From assembly GCF_000406945.1 (NCBI RefSeq), contig NZ_KE136354.1, forward strand, positions 1,627,989 to 1,691,988: DNA of 64,000 nucleotides, read 5' to 3'. The notes under the pieces were generated by a model. The model did no database searches and was not told the origin of the DNA. It saw nothing but the letters and a program-made list of their open reading frames with translations. The DNA is from Enterococcus dispar ATCC 51266. Its GTDB lineage: Bacteria; Bacillota; Bacilli; Lactobacillales; Enterococcaceae. Below, one piece after another: positions 36,126 to 45,113 of the stretch. Position numbers and translations under genes: made by a program. How positions within the stretch are numbered: the stretch's first letter is position 1; each line of letters opens with the position of its first letter.

Positions 36126-37236
36126 TTAAAACCACTCTCTTTATAATTGTAGTTACTCTTTCCAAATCATTCTCACTCATTTTTGAATCAGAAGGTAAGC
36201 AAACGCCATGTTCAAATAATTCTTGAGATACATTATTACCGATGAAGTCATAATTTTTAAAGATTGGTTGCATATGCATTGGTTTCCAAATTGGTCTTGA
36301 TTCAATATTTTCTTTTTCTAATTCGTCCATTAAGAAATTGGAACTCATATCTTTCAAAGTAATTACTGACAACCAATAATTAGGCTTATTCCAATCATTT
36401 TCAGGCATAAATGAAACTTGTTGTAAATCTTCTAATTCTTTTTTATAAAAATTATAGATATATCTTTTTTTCGCAATACGATCTTTCAAAACTTTCAATT
36501 GGCCTCTTCCAATACCCGCAACGATATTACTCATACGGTAGTTATAACCAACCTCACTATGTTGATAGTGTCTTGCTTGGTCACGAGATTGAGTTGACCA
36601 AAAACGTACTTTCGCAATTTTTTCTTCATTGTTTGAAACTAACATACCACCGCCAGAAGTTGTGATAATTTTATTCCCATTAAAAGAGAAAATTCCATAA
36701 TCACCAAATGTACCTGTGTACTTTCCTTTGTAGGTCGTCCCTAATGACTCTGCAGCATCTTCAATTAGAGGTACATTGAATTCCTTACAAATTTCCATAA
36801 TTTCATCTAATTTTGCAGATAAACCATAAAGATGAACAACAATAACAGCTTTCGCTTGGGGATATTTTTCTAAAGCTTCACGTAAATAGTTAGGATCCAT
36901 ATTCCAAGAGTCTTTATCACTATCAACAAAAACGGGAGTAGCATCTTGATAGATAATTGGATTTGCTGTAGCTGAAAAAGTAAGTGACTGACAAATAACT
37001 ATATCCCCTTTACCTACGCCTACAGCTTTCAGAGCCATATGAATTGCAGAAGTTCCCGATACTAACGCTGCAGCATGTCCAGCTCCAACAAATTCAGCCA
37101 ATTCATTTTCAAATCCTGTAACATTTGCACCTAAAGGAGCGATCCAATTTGTATCAAATGCTTCTTTTACATACTCTTGTTCATAACCTTGATCACTCAT
37201 ATGTGGTGAAGATAATAAAATACGTTTGCTTTCCAT
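36112..37236 (-). CDS. DegT/DnrJ/EryC1/StrS aminotransferase (PglE-like)
   Basis: This PLP enzyme aminates a UDP-4-keto-6-deoxy sugar. Residues SGTSAIHMALKAVGVG, EDAAESLGTTYKGK and FSFNGNKIITTSGGGML (the PLP lysine) identify the family. The start KRILLSSPHMSDQGYEQEYV resembles PglE/LegC-type members. The 374 residues are usual. It directly follows the membrane 4,6-dehydratase gene, so the pair likely makes UDP-4-amino-4,6-dideoxy-GlcNAc. Confidence 0.9.
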   Translation of the reverse strand: MESKRILLSSPHMSDQGYEQEYVKEAFDTNWIAPLGANVTGFENELAEFVGAGHAAALVSGTSAIHMALKAVGVGKGDIVICQSLTFSATANPIIYQDATPVFVDSDKDSWNMDPNYLREALEKYPQAKAVIVVHLYGLSAKLDEIMEICKEFNVPLIEDAAESLGTTYKGKYTGTFGDYGIFSFNGNKIITTSGGGMLVSNNEEKIAKVRFWSTQSRDQARHYQHSEVGYNYRMSNIVAGIGRGQLKVLKDRIAKKRYIYNFYKKELEDLQQVSFMPENDWNKPNYWLSVITLKDMSSNFLMDELEKENIESRPIWKPMHMQPIFKNYDFIGNNVSQELFEHGVCLPSDSKMSENDLERVTTIIKRVVLNEEG

Positions 37237-37251
37237 TTTAACTCCTGCTTT

Positions 37252-39075
37252 CTATTTATTAGATGCATTGGCAAAAGCAACAACCTCTTTAGCCAATTCT
37301 TTATCATCAACATCAGCTAGACTCTTAACAAACATCATAACCTGTTCCAACTCAAAGCCTTTAATGTTACCAACAAAAATCTTTTCATAAACTTCTTCAT
37401 CGTTACGTTCTTTATCTAACAGTAGTTCTTCATAAAGCTTTTCACCTGGACGAATCCCGGCCTCGACAATTTCAATATCATCTTCTGTGTACCCACTTAG
37501 ACGAATCATATTTTTGGCTAAATCTAAAATCTTCACTGGTTCTCCCATGTCTAAGACAAAGATTTCGCCACCTTTTGCTAGCGCTCCTGATTGAATTACT
37601 AAACGGCTTGCCTCAGGAATTGTCATGAAATATCGGGTCATACGAAAATCAGTGACCGTAATTGGACCACCTTTTGCAATTTGTTCTCTGAACAATGGAA
37701 TAACACTCCCACGCGAACCCAAAACATTCCCAAAGCGCACAGCAGAAAATTTTGTTTTTCCAGGTTCATTTAGACTAGTCACAATCATTTCTGCAATTCG
37801 TTTGGTGGACCCCATCACATTTGGTGGGTTATTGGCTTTGTCGGTTGATATCATGACAAAATTTTTCACATGATTTGCTTTTGCGGCTTCAGCCACATTT
37901 TTTGTACCAAATACATTATTTTTTACCGATTCCCGGGGATTATATTCCATTAAAGGAACATGTTTATGCGCCGCAGCATGATACACAATATCTGGCTGAT
38001 AGCGGGCCATTAAATTAAAGATTAACTTACGATCTTGAATATCGGCAATAACGGGGATGAACTCGGTTACCTTATCTTGATAACTTGTTGTCAATTCACG
38101 ATGAATTTGATAGATTGAATTTTCTCCGTGACCAAGTAATAGAATTCGTTTTGGATTAAATTGGGCTACTTGGCGACAAATCTCTGAACCAATCGATCCG
38201 CCAGCCCCGGTTACTAGAATTGTTTTACCTGTCAATTGATCTTTAATTGAGGCAATATCCAATTTTACTTCATCCCGCCCTAATAAATCGACTACATCAA
38301 TTTCTTTTAAGCGTGAAAGACTGACTTTTCCGGCTGCAACTTCTTCCATGGAAGGCATCGTATTGACCTTCACTTCATATTTTTCTAAAAGTTGAAAAAT
38401 CTCCCGCAATTTTTTTCGTGATAGTGATGGAATGGCAATCGTAATCATGTCAATATTTTTTTCTTCGATAAGATTAGGTAAATCTTGAACATAACCTAAT
38501 ACTTTTATTCCCGAAAGATAAATTTTTTGTTTATTAGGATCATCATCGACAAATCCCACAACATCAATATTTCCGGCAGTTTTAGAGCCTAGAAAACTAT
38601 TGAGTAAAATTCGACCCCCTTCACCTGCGCCAACGATAAGAGTACGTTGCACATCTTCATTATTTGTTCCATGCATATTGCGCCATTCGACAAAAAGACG
38701 CCAAATCAGGCGACTACTAATAATTAGAAAAGTTGATAAAATATATGTAAATAATTCTAAGCGGCGACTGTAACGTTCATCAAAGAAAATAGACAAGGCA
38801 ACAACGCTGATCACTGATTGTGAAGTAGTTGCTAAAAAAATAGCAATCATTTCCCTTAAATTGGTATAACGATTAATTCTGGTAAAAACGCGAAAAACAA
38901 AACCAAAAATCAAATACAAGCCAACAGATAATCCTGTGGAAGTCATCACGAAGCTTTCTGTAATTGGTACAAAAGGTTTCATAAATAAATACGCTAATAA
39001 ATTAGCTACTGCAATTAATAGGCAGTCGACTACAACCAATATCGTAATTTTTCTTTTTCGTGTTAATGCAAACAC
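37252..39075 (-). CDS. membrane UDP-N-acetylhexosamine 4,6-dehydratase (PglF/WbpM/CapD-like)
   Basis: The 607 residues begin with four membrane segments, followed by a CoA-binding-like Rossmann domain (RTLIVGAGEGGRILLN near 145) and a catalytic SDR domain (GKTILVTGAGGSIGSEICRQ near 285). The active site reads STDKANNPPNVMGSTKR, with Met in place of Tyr as usual in this group. Product: UDP-2-acetamido-4-keto-2,4,6-trideoxy hexose. The start is GTG at 39075 behind GGGGGAG. Confidence 0.92.
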   Translation of the reverse strand: MFALTRKRKITILVVVDCLLIAVANLLAYLFMKPFVPITESFVMTSTGLSVGLYLIFGFVFRVFTRINRYTNLREMIAIFLATTSQSVISVVALSIFFDERYSRRLELFTYILSTFLIISSRLIWRLFVEWRNMHGTNNEDVQRTLIVGAGEGGRILLNSFLGSKTAGNIDVVGFVDDDPNKQKIYLSGIKVLGYVQDLPNLIEEKNIDMITIAIPSLSRKKLREIFQLLEKYEVKVNTMPSMEEVAAGKVSLSRLKEIDVVDLLGRDEVKLDIASIKDQLTGKTILVTGAGGSIGSEICRQVAQFNPKRILLLGHGENSIYQIHRELTTSYQDKVTEFIPVIADIQDRKLIFNLMARYQPDIVYHAAAHKHVPLMEYNPRESVKNNVFGTKNVAEAAKANHVKNFVMISTDKANNPPNVMGSTKRIAEMIVTSLNEPGKTKFSAVRFGNVLGSRGSVIPLFREQIAKGGPITVTDFRMTRYFMTIPEASRLVIQSGALAKGGEIFVLDMGEPVKILDLAKNMIRLSGYTEDDIEIVEAGIRPGEKLYEELLLDKERNDEEVYEKIFVGNIKGFELEQVMMFVKSLADVDDKELAKEVVAFANASNK

Positions 39076-39086
39076 ACATACTCCCC

Positions 39087-39851
39087 CTAAAACAACCCGA
39101 ATTTTTTCTTTTTAATTGCCGTATATGTCGGTATTTCAACTTGATCCCCATTTAACAAGTCTTTTGCTACTTGTTGCATTGCGACAACTTTTTCTTCCCC
39201 AAAATCTTTTGCTATTGCCTCGTAGGCTTCTTTCATATAGAAATTTCGCTTATTTACCCCATGGGCATCTGAAGCGACCATTTGTACCAAATTGTGTTCG
39301 ACCATTTCTTTTGCTGTCTTTTGAATTGATCTACCAAATATCCCAACATAACTTGGTGCGGTTAATTGTGCTAAACACCCCATCTCCAAATATTCAATCA
39401 ATCGATTGGGATCCTCACGAAATTTTGCATTTCGTTCAGGATGGACAATCACTGGTATTTTTCCCATGCTACGCAATTGGAAAAAGATATTTTCCGTATA
39501 AGCTGGAATATCCATTGTCGGAAACTCAATTAATATATATGTATCATCTAAATCGGTAAAAAGAATCTGACCTTTTGCTAATTCCTCGATTAAATCTCCA
39601 CTAATTCGCACTTCTTGACCTTCTAAAACTGTCAGTGATAAGTTGCGCTGATCCAGTTCTTTTTGTAATGCTAAAACGCGAGAAACGACTTCTGATTTTG
39701 GATTGGTATATTTGCCGTTATTATGATGTGGGGTACAAAGAATATGAGTTATTCCTTGGCTTATTGCTTTTTCAGCCATGGCAATACTTGCTTCTAAATT
39801 TTCTGCCCCGTCATCGATTCCCGGTAAAATATGACAATGTAAATCAATCAT
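39087..39851 (-). CDS. cpsB: capsule tyrosine-protein phosphatase CpsB/Wzh, PHP family
   Basis: This manganese-dependent phosphatase removes phosphate from the CpsD kinase. The N terminus MIDLHCHILPGIDDGAEN holds the metal-binding His-x-His. CTPHHNNG, VIVHPERNAKF and ASDAHGV supply further ligands. The 254 residues are usual. It follows cpsD by 19 bases, completing a CpsC-CpsD-CpsB control module for chain length and export. Confidence 0.93.
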   Translation of the reverse strand: MIDLHCHILPGIDDGAENLEASIAMAEKAISQGITHILCTPHHNNGKYTNPKSEVVSRVLALQKELDQRNLSLTVLEGQEVRISGDLIEELAKGQILFTDLDDTYILIEFPTMDIPAYTENIFFQLRSMGKIPVIVHPERNAKFREDPNRLIEYLEMGCLAQLTAPSYVGIFGRSIQKTAKEMVEHNLVQMVASDAHGVNKRNFYMKEAYEAIAKDFGEEKVVAMQQVAKDLLNGDQVEIPTYTAIKKKKFGLF

Positions 39852-39870
39852 CGTTTCTCACTCCTCCAAT

Positions 39871-40575
39871 CTAATTACTGTAATAATAATAACCTTGATC
39901 TTTGGTGTGGTGCGCCCCATTATAAACAACTCCTAATACACGAGCACCAACCATCTTCAATAAATCACGAGCCTTAACTAATGATTCTTTACGGGATACA
40001 TTCTCGCGAATGACCAACACTGTGCCATCCGCTTTTGAAGCCATAATTTGCGCATCGGTTACGGCAACTACAGGCGGCATGTCAAAGATGACAATATCGT
40101 ATAAATTACGAGCTTCATCGATTACTTGATCCATCCGAGCTGAACCTAATAATTCAGAAGGATTAGGGGCTTTAGGACCACTAGTTAATACTGACAAGTT
40201 TTCAACAGTAGTTTGTTGTGCAGCTTCTAAAACACTTTTTTGTGTGCTCAAAACTGTACTCAAACCTACTTCGTTACTTAATTTAAAAGTTTTATAAACG
40301 GTTGGTTTACGCATATCGGCATCGACTAATAAAACACGTTGGCCGGATTTAGCAAAAACGATCGCCAGATTTGCTGAACTGGTTGATTTGCCTTCTCCTG
40401 GACCTGAAGACGTAACAACAATTGTTTTAATTTGTCGATCAGCAGAAGAAGCAAATTGAATGTTGGTTCGAATTGTCCGAAATTGTTCTGAAATTGGTGA
40501 TGATGGATCAATTAACGTAATTAAACTCACAGGATGAGTTTGGGTGCCTTTGCGTTCTGTATGTTTTTTTGACAT
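39871..40575 (-). CDS. cpsD: capsule tyrosine-protein kinase CpsD (BY-kinase)
   Basis: This cytoplasmic bacterial tyrosine kinase partners the membrane adaptor CpsC. Walker A is SSGPGEGKST (56-65), Walker A' VLLVDADMRKP, and Walker B-like VIFDMPPV. The C-terminal tail DQGYYYYSN carries the tyrosine cluster that is autophosphorylated. The 234 residues fit the Gram-positive split form. It lies 12 bases after cpsC. Confidence 0.94.
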   Translation of the reverse strand: MSKKHTERKGTQTHPVSLITLIDPSSPISEQFRTIRTNIQFASSADRQIKTIVVTSSGPGEGKSTSSANLAIVFAKSGQRVLLVDADMRKPTVYKTFKLSNEVGLSTVLSTQKSVLEAAQQTTVENLSVLTSGPKAPNPSELLGSARMDQVIDEARNLYDIVIFDMPPVVAVTDAQIMASKADGTVLVIRENVSRKESLVKARDLLKMVGARVLGVVYNGAHHTKDQGYYYYSN

Positions 40576-40587
40576 GTTTACTCCTCC

Positions 40588-41382
40588 TTAGACACGTGAG
40601 CGGCTACGCCGTGACACATCTTTATCTTTATTTTCCATATTTGCAGTAGTCTTTTTAAAAGATGGAATTAACGGTTTCTTTGGAATGGTTGCATCTAACT
40701 CTTTTTGAGTCATTTGTGGCACGGTACCCAAAATAGTCAGACCTAAATCTTCTGAAACAAATTTATCGTCTTTGACTGTTCTGTCTAATAATTCCAATAA
40801 AAAGGCTAACCCAATCCCAATCATTAAGCCTAAAACAAGACCAATCGCTAGGTTTAACTTATTGTTCGGTGACACTGGGGCCATGCTTGCCGTTGCCTTT
40901 GAAATAATGGAAATTTTATTAACTTCTAAAACATCCTTAGCTGTCTCTTGGAAAATTTGTGACGTTGTATTGGCAATATGTTCAGCATTAATCGCACTAC
41001 TGTCTGTTGCCTTAATTGAAAACATCAATGAATTTTGTTGTTGTGTTACTTCTAGTGCACTTTTAATTTGAGTTGCTGTCATATCTAAATTGTACTCAGA
41101 TTCCAAACGGTCTTTGACTTGATCAATTACCAAATCGCCGGTAACCAATTCCTTATAGGTATTGATCATCTGTAAATTTGTATTGACGTCATTGGGATTT
41201 GTCGTTGCATCCCCTTGTGGTAACGTCACGATTAATTGTGCCTGTGAACTATACTTTGGTGTGATAATAAAAAATGTTGCAATTCCAGCTAATGCCAATC
41301 CTACAAAACTACAAATAAAAATTGAAGCCAAGTGTTTTCGTAAAATATCAAAAATTTGTTTCAGACTAATTGTCTCTTCCAT
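40588..41382 (-). CDS. cpsC: capsule chain-length regulator / kinase adaptor CpsC (Wzz family)
   Basis: The 264 residues have two membrane segments: one near 18-40 (IFICSFVGLALAGIATFFII) and one near 176-200 with the proline-rich APVSPNNKLNLAIG ahead of it. The extracellular part lies between them. The cytoplasmic tail is basic (KDVSRRSRSRV) and would activate CpsD. It lies between the LCP and cpsD genes. Confidence 0.92.
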   Translation of the reverse strand: MEETISLKQIFDILRKHLASIFICSFVGLALAGIATFFIITPKYSSQAQLIVTLPQGDATTNPNDVNTNLQMINTYKELVTGDLVIDQVKDRLESEYNLDMTATQIKSALEVTQQQNSLMFSIKATDSSAINAEHIANTTSQIFQETAKDVLEVNKISIISKATASMAPVSPNNKLNLAIGLVLGLMIGIGLAFLLELLDRTVKDDKFVSEDLGLTILGTVPQMTQKELDATIPKKPLIPSFKKTTANMENKDKDVSRRSRSRV

Positions 41383-41398
41383 TTTTCCGCCACTTTCT

Positions 41399-42331
41399 CT
41401 AGTTATTTACATCGAGTGTTTTTTTCAATTCCGTTTGCACACGATTTAATTCTGTTTCACTTACCCGTTGATAAGAAATACCCTCTTGCATGAAGCCTTC
41501 GCCTTGCAACTGATCTTGTTGAATATCTGAAAAGGCACTACGATAATCAGCAGCAATTTTTTTCATATCATCAAAACTCATATCTGTTTTAACATTTTCT
41601 TCCATTGCATCTAACACTTCTTTATAACGCGTTACACCATCAAAAGTTAATAATTTTTTGGCGACACCTTCAACGATTTTTCGTTGACGCTCTTGTCGGC
41701 CATAGTCCCCTCGTGGATCTTCATATCGCATCCGCGAAAACGACAATGCTTGATCGCCATCTAAATGGATTTTGCCATATTCAAAGGTGTAATTATCTTG
41801 TGTAAACTTTTGATCGTTACTCACAGTAATACCGCCTACTGCATCCACAAGTTCTTTCAAACCTTTCATATTGATGGCAACATAATGATCCACTGGAATA
41901 TCCAGATATTTTTCCACTGTGTCCATCGACATCCCTGCGCCGCCAAAAGCGTAAGCGTGATTGATTTTATCTTTTGTCCCTTTGCCGACAATATCGACAT
42001 ATGTATCGCGGGCAATACTTGCAATTAACGTTTTTTTCAATGTGGGATTAACCGCCGCAACCATCATCGTATCCGAACGACCAACTTCTGTTCGGCCTAA
42101 ATCCCCCGTGTCAATGCCAAGTAATAAAACCGAAAATGGTTTTTTTTCTGCGATTACTTTGCCTTGATCTTCTTTACGTTTAGTATCAAGTTGTCGCTCG
42201 ACAGACTCGTATGTTTTTTGTACCGATCCGCTTAAGTCCATATAAACTTTTGCACCAATCCCAACAGCCGCAATTGTGAGCACCGCAATAAAACCGACGA
42301 TTCCTAAAACAATTTTCTTTCCTCTAGACAT
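41399..42331 (-). CDS. LytR-CpsA-Psr (LCP) family wall ligase
   Basis: LCP enzymes transfer polysaccharide from lipid carrier to peptidoglycan. An N-terminal membrane anchor (IVLGIVGFIAVLTIAAVGIG) precedes the LCP domain. Key blocks are VLLLGIDTGDLGRTEVGRSDTMMV, IASIARDTYVDI, INHAYAFGG and SFSRMRYEDPRGDYGRQERQ, with the Arg and Asp residues that hold the pyrophosphate lipid. The 310 residues are usual. Its place at the head of the operon fits attachment of this capsule to the wall. Confidence 0.93.
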   Translation of the reverse strand: MSRGKKIVLGIVGFIAVLTIAAVGIGAKVYMDLSGSVQKTYESVERQLDTKRKEDQGKVIAEKKPFSVLLLGIDTGDLGRTEVGRSDTMMVAAVNPTLKKTLIASIARDTYVDIVGKGTKDKINHAYAFGGAGMSMDTVEKYLDIPVDHYVAINMKGLKELVDAVGGITVSNDQKFTQDNYTFEYGKIHLDGDQALSFSRMRYEDPRGDYGRQERQRKIVEGVAKKLLTFDGVTRYKEVLDAMEENVKTDMSFDDMKKIAADYRSAFSDIQQDQLQGEGFMQEGISYQRVSETELNRVQTELKKTLDVNN

Positions 42332-42345
42332 TGCTTTCTCCTTTT

Positions 42346-43248
42346 CTAATAACCAGTATCTGTTTCAGCATAATTATCCTCATAATTGGTTTCTGAATTA
42401 GTATTATTTTCACCCACATTTGTATCTTGTGTTTCTGTTCCATAATCAGAACTATCACTTGCTATTGAAGAATTGGTTGAACTACTTAAGCCCAGTTGAT
42501 TTGAAATTGTAGCGGCTTTTTCAGTAAAGTCTGCCTTTAAATTCTGATTACGTACTTGACTAATACTTTCGACTAAGCTCAAATATTTTTCATACGTTGC
42601 GGCATTTGTAACTTTTCCGTCTTTTAACATACTATTAAGTGACTGGTTAATTTCTGCAACCCGTTTTAATTGTGCGTCAGCATAAGATAAATAGGTTTTA
42701 ACTAATTTTGTCCAGTCACTTTCATCCACAAAACTCAAGCGTTCTCGAATTGCTCCCACATCAGTATCTTTCAGCTTGGTTTTGATGATGACATCATTTT
42801 TGGCCTTTTGCCAATCACTGACTGGCTTTTCAAACAAAGCGTTCACACTATTTTGAATGGCAAATTTTGTTTCTGCATCGGCCATTTGCTTATTCAGCGC
42901 TTCTTTTTCTTTTGCAATGTTCTTCATATTTTTCGGCATGTCTTTGTCTTCAATACCAAAATCATCTGCGGAAACTTTTATGCCGTCTAATTTGGCACCC
43001 GTCTGAGTTAATTCAGCTTCCGTTAAATCTTTTTTCAAAAAGACTTTATCTTTACTCGTGTAAAGTTTTGTAATGGCTACATTTACATCATTAATGGAAA
43101 GTTCGTCTTTTTTTACAGCAGTTTCTGCGTAGCTAACTTTTTGTTGATATTGTTTGTTGCTGTTTTCACGATAACCGACAAAACAAATCGCGACTGCTCC
43201 TATTCCCACAGCTGCGACTGCGATCGTTTTAATAAGGGGGTTACCCAT
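42346..43248 (-). CDS. unrecognised anchored acidic protein heading the capsule operon
   Basis: I do not recognise the family. An N-terminal membrane segment (IKTIAVAAVGIGAVAICFVGY) is followed by about 200 mostly helical, charged residues. The final 50 residues are very rich in Ser, Asn, Glu, Asp and Thr (SSSTNSSIASDSSDYG). It is probably exposed outside the membrane. ATG 43248 is preferred, with AGGAG 9 bases upstream. GTG 43254 is too near that site. It is the first gene after the operon promoter and sits 14 bases before the LCP gene, so a role in polysaccharide attachment or assembly is possible. Confidence 0.75.
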   Translation of the reverse strand: MGNPLIKTIAVAAVGIGAVAICFVGYRENSNKQYQQKVSYAETAVKKDELSINDVNVAITKLYTSKDKVFLKKDLTEAELTQTGAKLDGIKVSADDFGIEDKDMPKNMKNIAKEKEALNKQMADAETKFAIQNSVNALFEKPVSDWQKAKNDVIIKTKLKDTDVGAIRERLSFVDESDWTKLVKTYLSYADAQLKRVAEINQSLNSMLKDGKVTNAATYEKYLSLVESISQVRNQNLKADFTEKAATISNQLGLSSSTNSSIASDSSDYGTETQDTNVGENNTNSETNYEDNYAETDTGY

Positions 43249-43313
43249 GGACACACGCTCCTAACTAACATTTTCAATATAGATAACAAAATTGCACAAA
43301 AAAGCTCTATCTT

Positions 43314-43342
43314 ATTATACGTGAAGAACACGCACTTTTAAA
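43314..43342 (-). promoter_or_regulatory. capsule operon promoter
   Basis: On the minus strand TTTAAA (43337-43342), a 17-base spacer and a perfect TATAAT (43314-43319) stand about 65 bases before the first gene. Confidence 0.65.
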
Positions 43343-43662
43343 GGGCAAATCCAATTCTTAAGGAAACTCATTTTGATTAAGAAAACAACAGTTATTTGAA
43401 AAAAGTCTATTTAGAAAAAAATTAAAATAACAAAAACCAAAAAACATAAACTCTATTATTGTATCTAGTTATTAAAAATTAAGGAATATATTCACAATCA
43501 ATGAATAAAAAATTTTTTTTAAAACAAGTTTTATAACAAATTAAAAAGGAATGTTTGCAAAGATAATAGAGGCGGAAACTCTTTCATTTTCGAAATAACC
43601 CTGACAAAAAAAATAAAAAGAAATGCATTGCTTTATTGCAGCGTTCTCATTTATTTCCTATA
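43343..43662. other. A+T-rich leader region upstream of the capsule promoter
   Basis: These 320 bases consist largely of A and T tracts (for example around 43411-43460 and 43501-43545). I see no ORF, riboswitch or known operator. They may help bend DNA or bind a regulator. Confidence 0.4.
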
Positions 43663-43694
43663 AAAAGTGGTACCAATGTATTGGTACCACTTTT
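43663..43694. terminator. terminator of the 3D-domain gene
   Basis: AAAAGTGGTACCAA (43663-43676) pairs perfectly with TTGGTACCACTTTT (43681-43694) around a TGTA loop, 15 bases past the stop codon. Confidence 0.85.
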
Positions 43695-43709
43695 AATCTT
43701 ATTTGCTTT

Positions 43710-44903
43710 TTACCCACGAATTGTCACTTGAACTTGACGACGTCCCCATTGGGTACATTGGGCTACTGTTGGAAAATGCACATCAATAATATTACCTTTA
43801 ATTGCACCACCTGTGTCTAAGGCTAATGCGACACCATAACCTTGTACTTCTACCACAGTGCCTAATGGGATGACACTCGGATCAACTGCTACAGCTTGGG
43901 GGTTTTCACGTAAGTCTGTGCCACTAGCTGTTAAATAACTTGCTCCAGCTTCGGCATAAGAATAAGCTGTCGACTCCATCGTTAGTGTGCGTCCACTATT
44001 GCTGGAGTTGTCACCACTATTGTTGGTATTGTTGCCCGTGTTGGATTCTGAACTGCTAGAACTTGAATTGTTTTCACTACTATTCTCTTGGCTTGAGTTA
44101 CTCGTGCTAGATTCCGAACTAGTAGAAGAACTATTGCTACTAGAGTTTGTTGATTTTTCCGCTTCTTCTTGTTTGGCCGCTTGGGCTTCTTTCGCTGCTT
44201 TTTCGGCAGCAACTTTTTCAGCTGCAGCTTTTTCTTTGGCAGCTTTTTCAGCAGCTAGACGGGCTGTCTCAACTTCTTTACTTTGAGCAATTTTTTGTAA
44301 CGTACTTTGATTTTCAGCTAATTGTTGTTTCAAATTAGCAATTTTACCATCTAATTCACTAGCTTCTGTTTCAAGATTTACTTTGTTTGTTTTTAAGCTT
44401 GTGGCTGTTTTTTGAACAGTCGCTTCAAGTTTTTCGAGTTTTTCTTTTTCAGTGTTTAAATCTGCCACTTTTTGTTTTTGCGCATTTTGCAATAGTGTCA
44501 TAGCATAAGCGCGATTGATAAATTCTTGTAGGTTTTTTGCATCAAGTAAAACGGACCAATCTCGTTGTGCTCCCCCGTTTACTTGGATCTCTTTTAGGCG
44601 TTGTGCCATAATTTCTTTACGCTTTGCGATATTTTTTTGAGTGGCTTCAATATCTTTTTGCGCTTTTTCTAAAGCTGCTTCGTTTTCCGCGATTTCCGCT
44701 TTTGTTTTTTCTACTTGATCATATTTGTCATTCACGTCGTTTAAGGCCATTTGTACCTCGGCGCTGATCTGGTTACTTTGACGTGTGATAGTAGACTCCT
44801 GTTCGTTTAAAGAGTCCAATGATTCCGCAGCAGCAAACACCGGGCTAACAAGATTGATAGCTAGAACAGCCGTCAAAACTGTCACCAATTTTTTTGCTTT
44901 CAC
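43710..44903 (-). CDS. secreted coiled-coil protein with C-terminal 3D domain
   Basis: The GTG at 44903 (AAAGGTG 8 bases upstream) opens a signal peptide (KKLVTVLTAVLAINLVSPVFAAA). A long coiled coil (about 30-225, Lys/Glu/Ala-rich, PcsB-like) and a Ser/Asn/Glu linker follow. The last 95 residues form a 3D domain: GTVVEVQGYGVALALDTGGAIKGNIIDVHF, with the Asp residues that name it. Proteins of this layout act on peptidoglycan in growth or division. The catalytic domain differs from the NlpC/P60 of SagA and the CHAP of PcsB. The gene is monocistronic. Confidence 0.85.
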   Translation of the reverse strand: MKAKKLVTVLTAVLAINLVSPVFAAAESLDSLNEQESTITRQSNQISAEVQMALNDVNDKYDQVEKTKAEIAENEAALEKAQKDIEATQKNIAKRKEIMAQRLKEIQVNGGAQRDWSVLLDAKNLQEFINRAYAMTLLQNAQKQKVADLNTEKEKLEKLEATVQKTATSLKTNKVNLETEASELDGKIANLKQQLAENQSTLQKIAQSKEVETARLAAEKAAKEKAAAEKVAAEKAAKEAQAAKQEEAEKSTNSSSNSSSTSSESSTSNSSQENSSENNSSSSSSESNTGNNTNNSGDNSSNSGRTLTMESTAYSYAEAGASYLTASGTDLRENPQAVAVDPSVIPLGTVVEVQGYGVALALDTGGAIKGNIIDVHFPTVAQCTQWGRRQVQVTIRG

Positions 44904-45050
44904 AAAATCCACACCTTTCTTTTCTAATCTCCAACGCCCCTTATTATACAAAGGAAAGGTGTATGTATCATTTCAGTTAGATTACATTTTGTTACAGCAT
45001 CTGTTCTAGTAAAAGAAAATTAGCGTCTGCTAAAAAGTTTTTTACACTAA

Positions 45051-45083
45051 AAAGCGAGCAAAGTATTGGCCTTTGCTCGCTTT
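45051..45083. terminator. terminator after the CmpB-family gene
   Basis: AAAGCGAGCAAA (45051-45062) pairs with TTTGCTCGCTTT (45072-45083), with T tracts on both strands, about 30 bases past the stop codon at 45114. Confidence 0.8.
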
Positions 45084-45113
45084 GTTTTTTCGTAATATTT
45101 TTGTAATATAAGA

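Noticed and set aside
43255..43662. JUMPstart/ops element before the capsule operon
   Set aside because: No GGCGGTAG core is present, and this element belongs to Gram-negative RfaH systems.
43987..44286. Leu/Ser-rich plus-strand frame
   Set aside because: It mirrors the Ser/Asn/Glu linker and coiled coil of the 3D-domain gene on the other strand.
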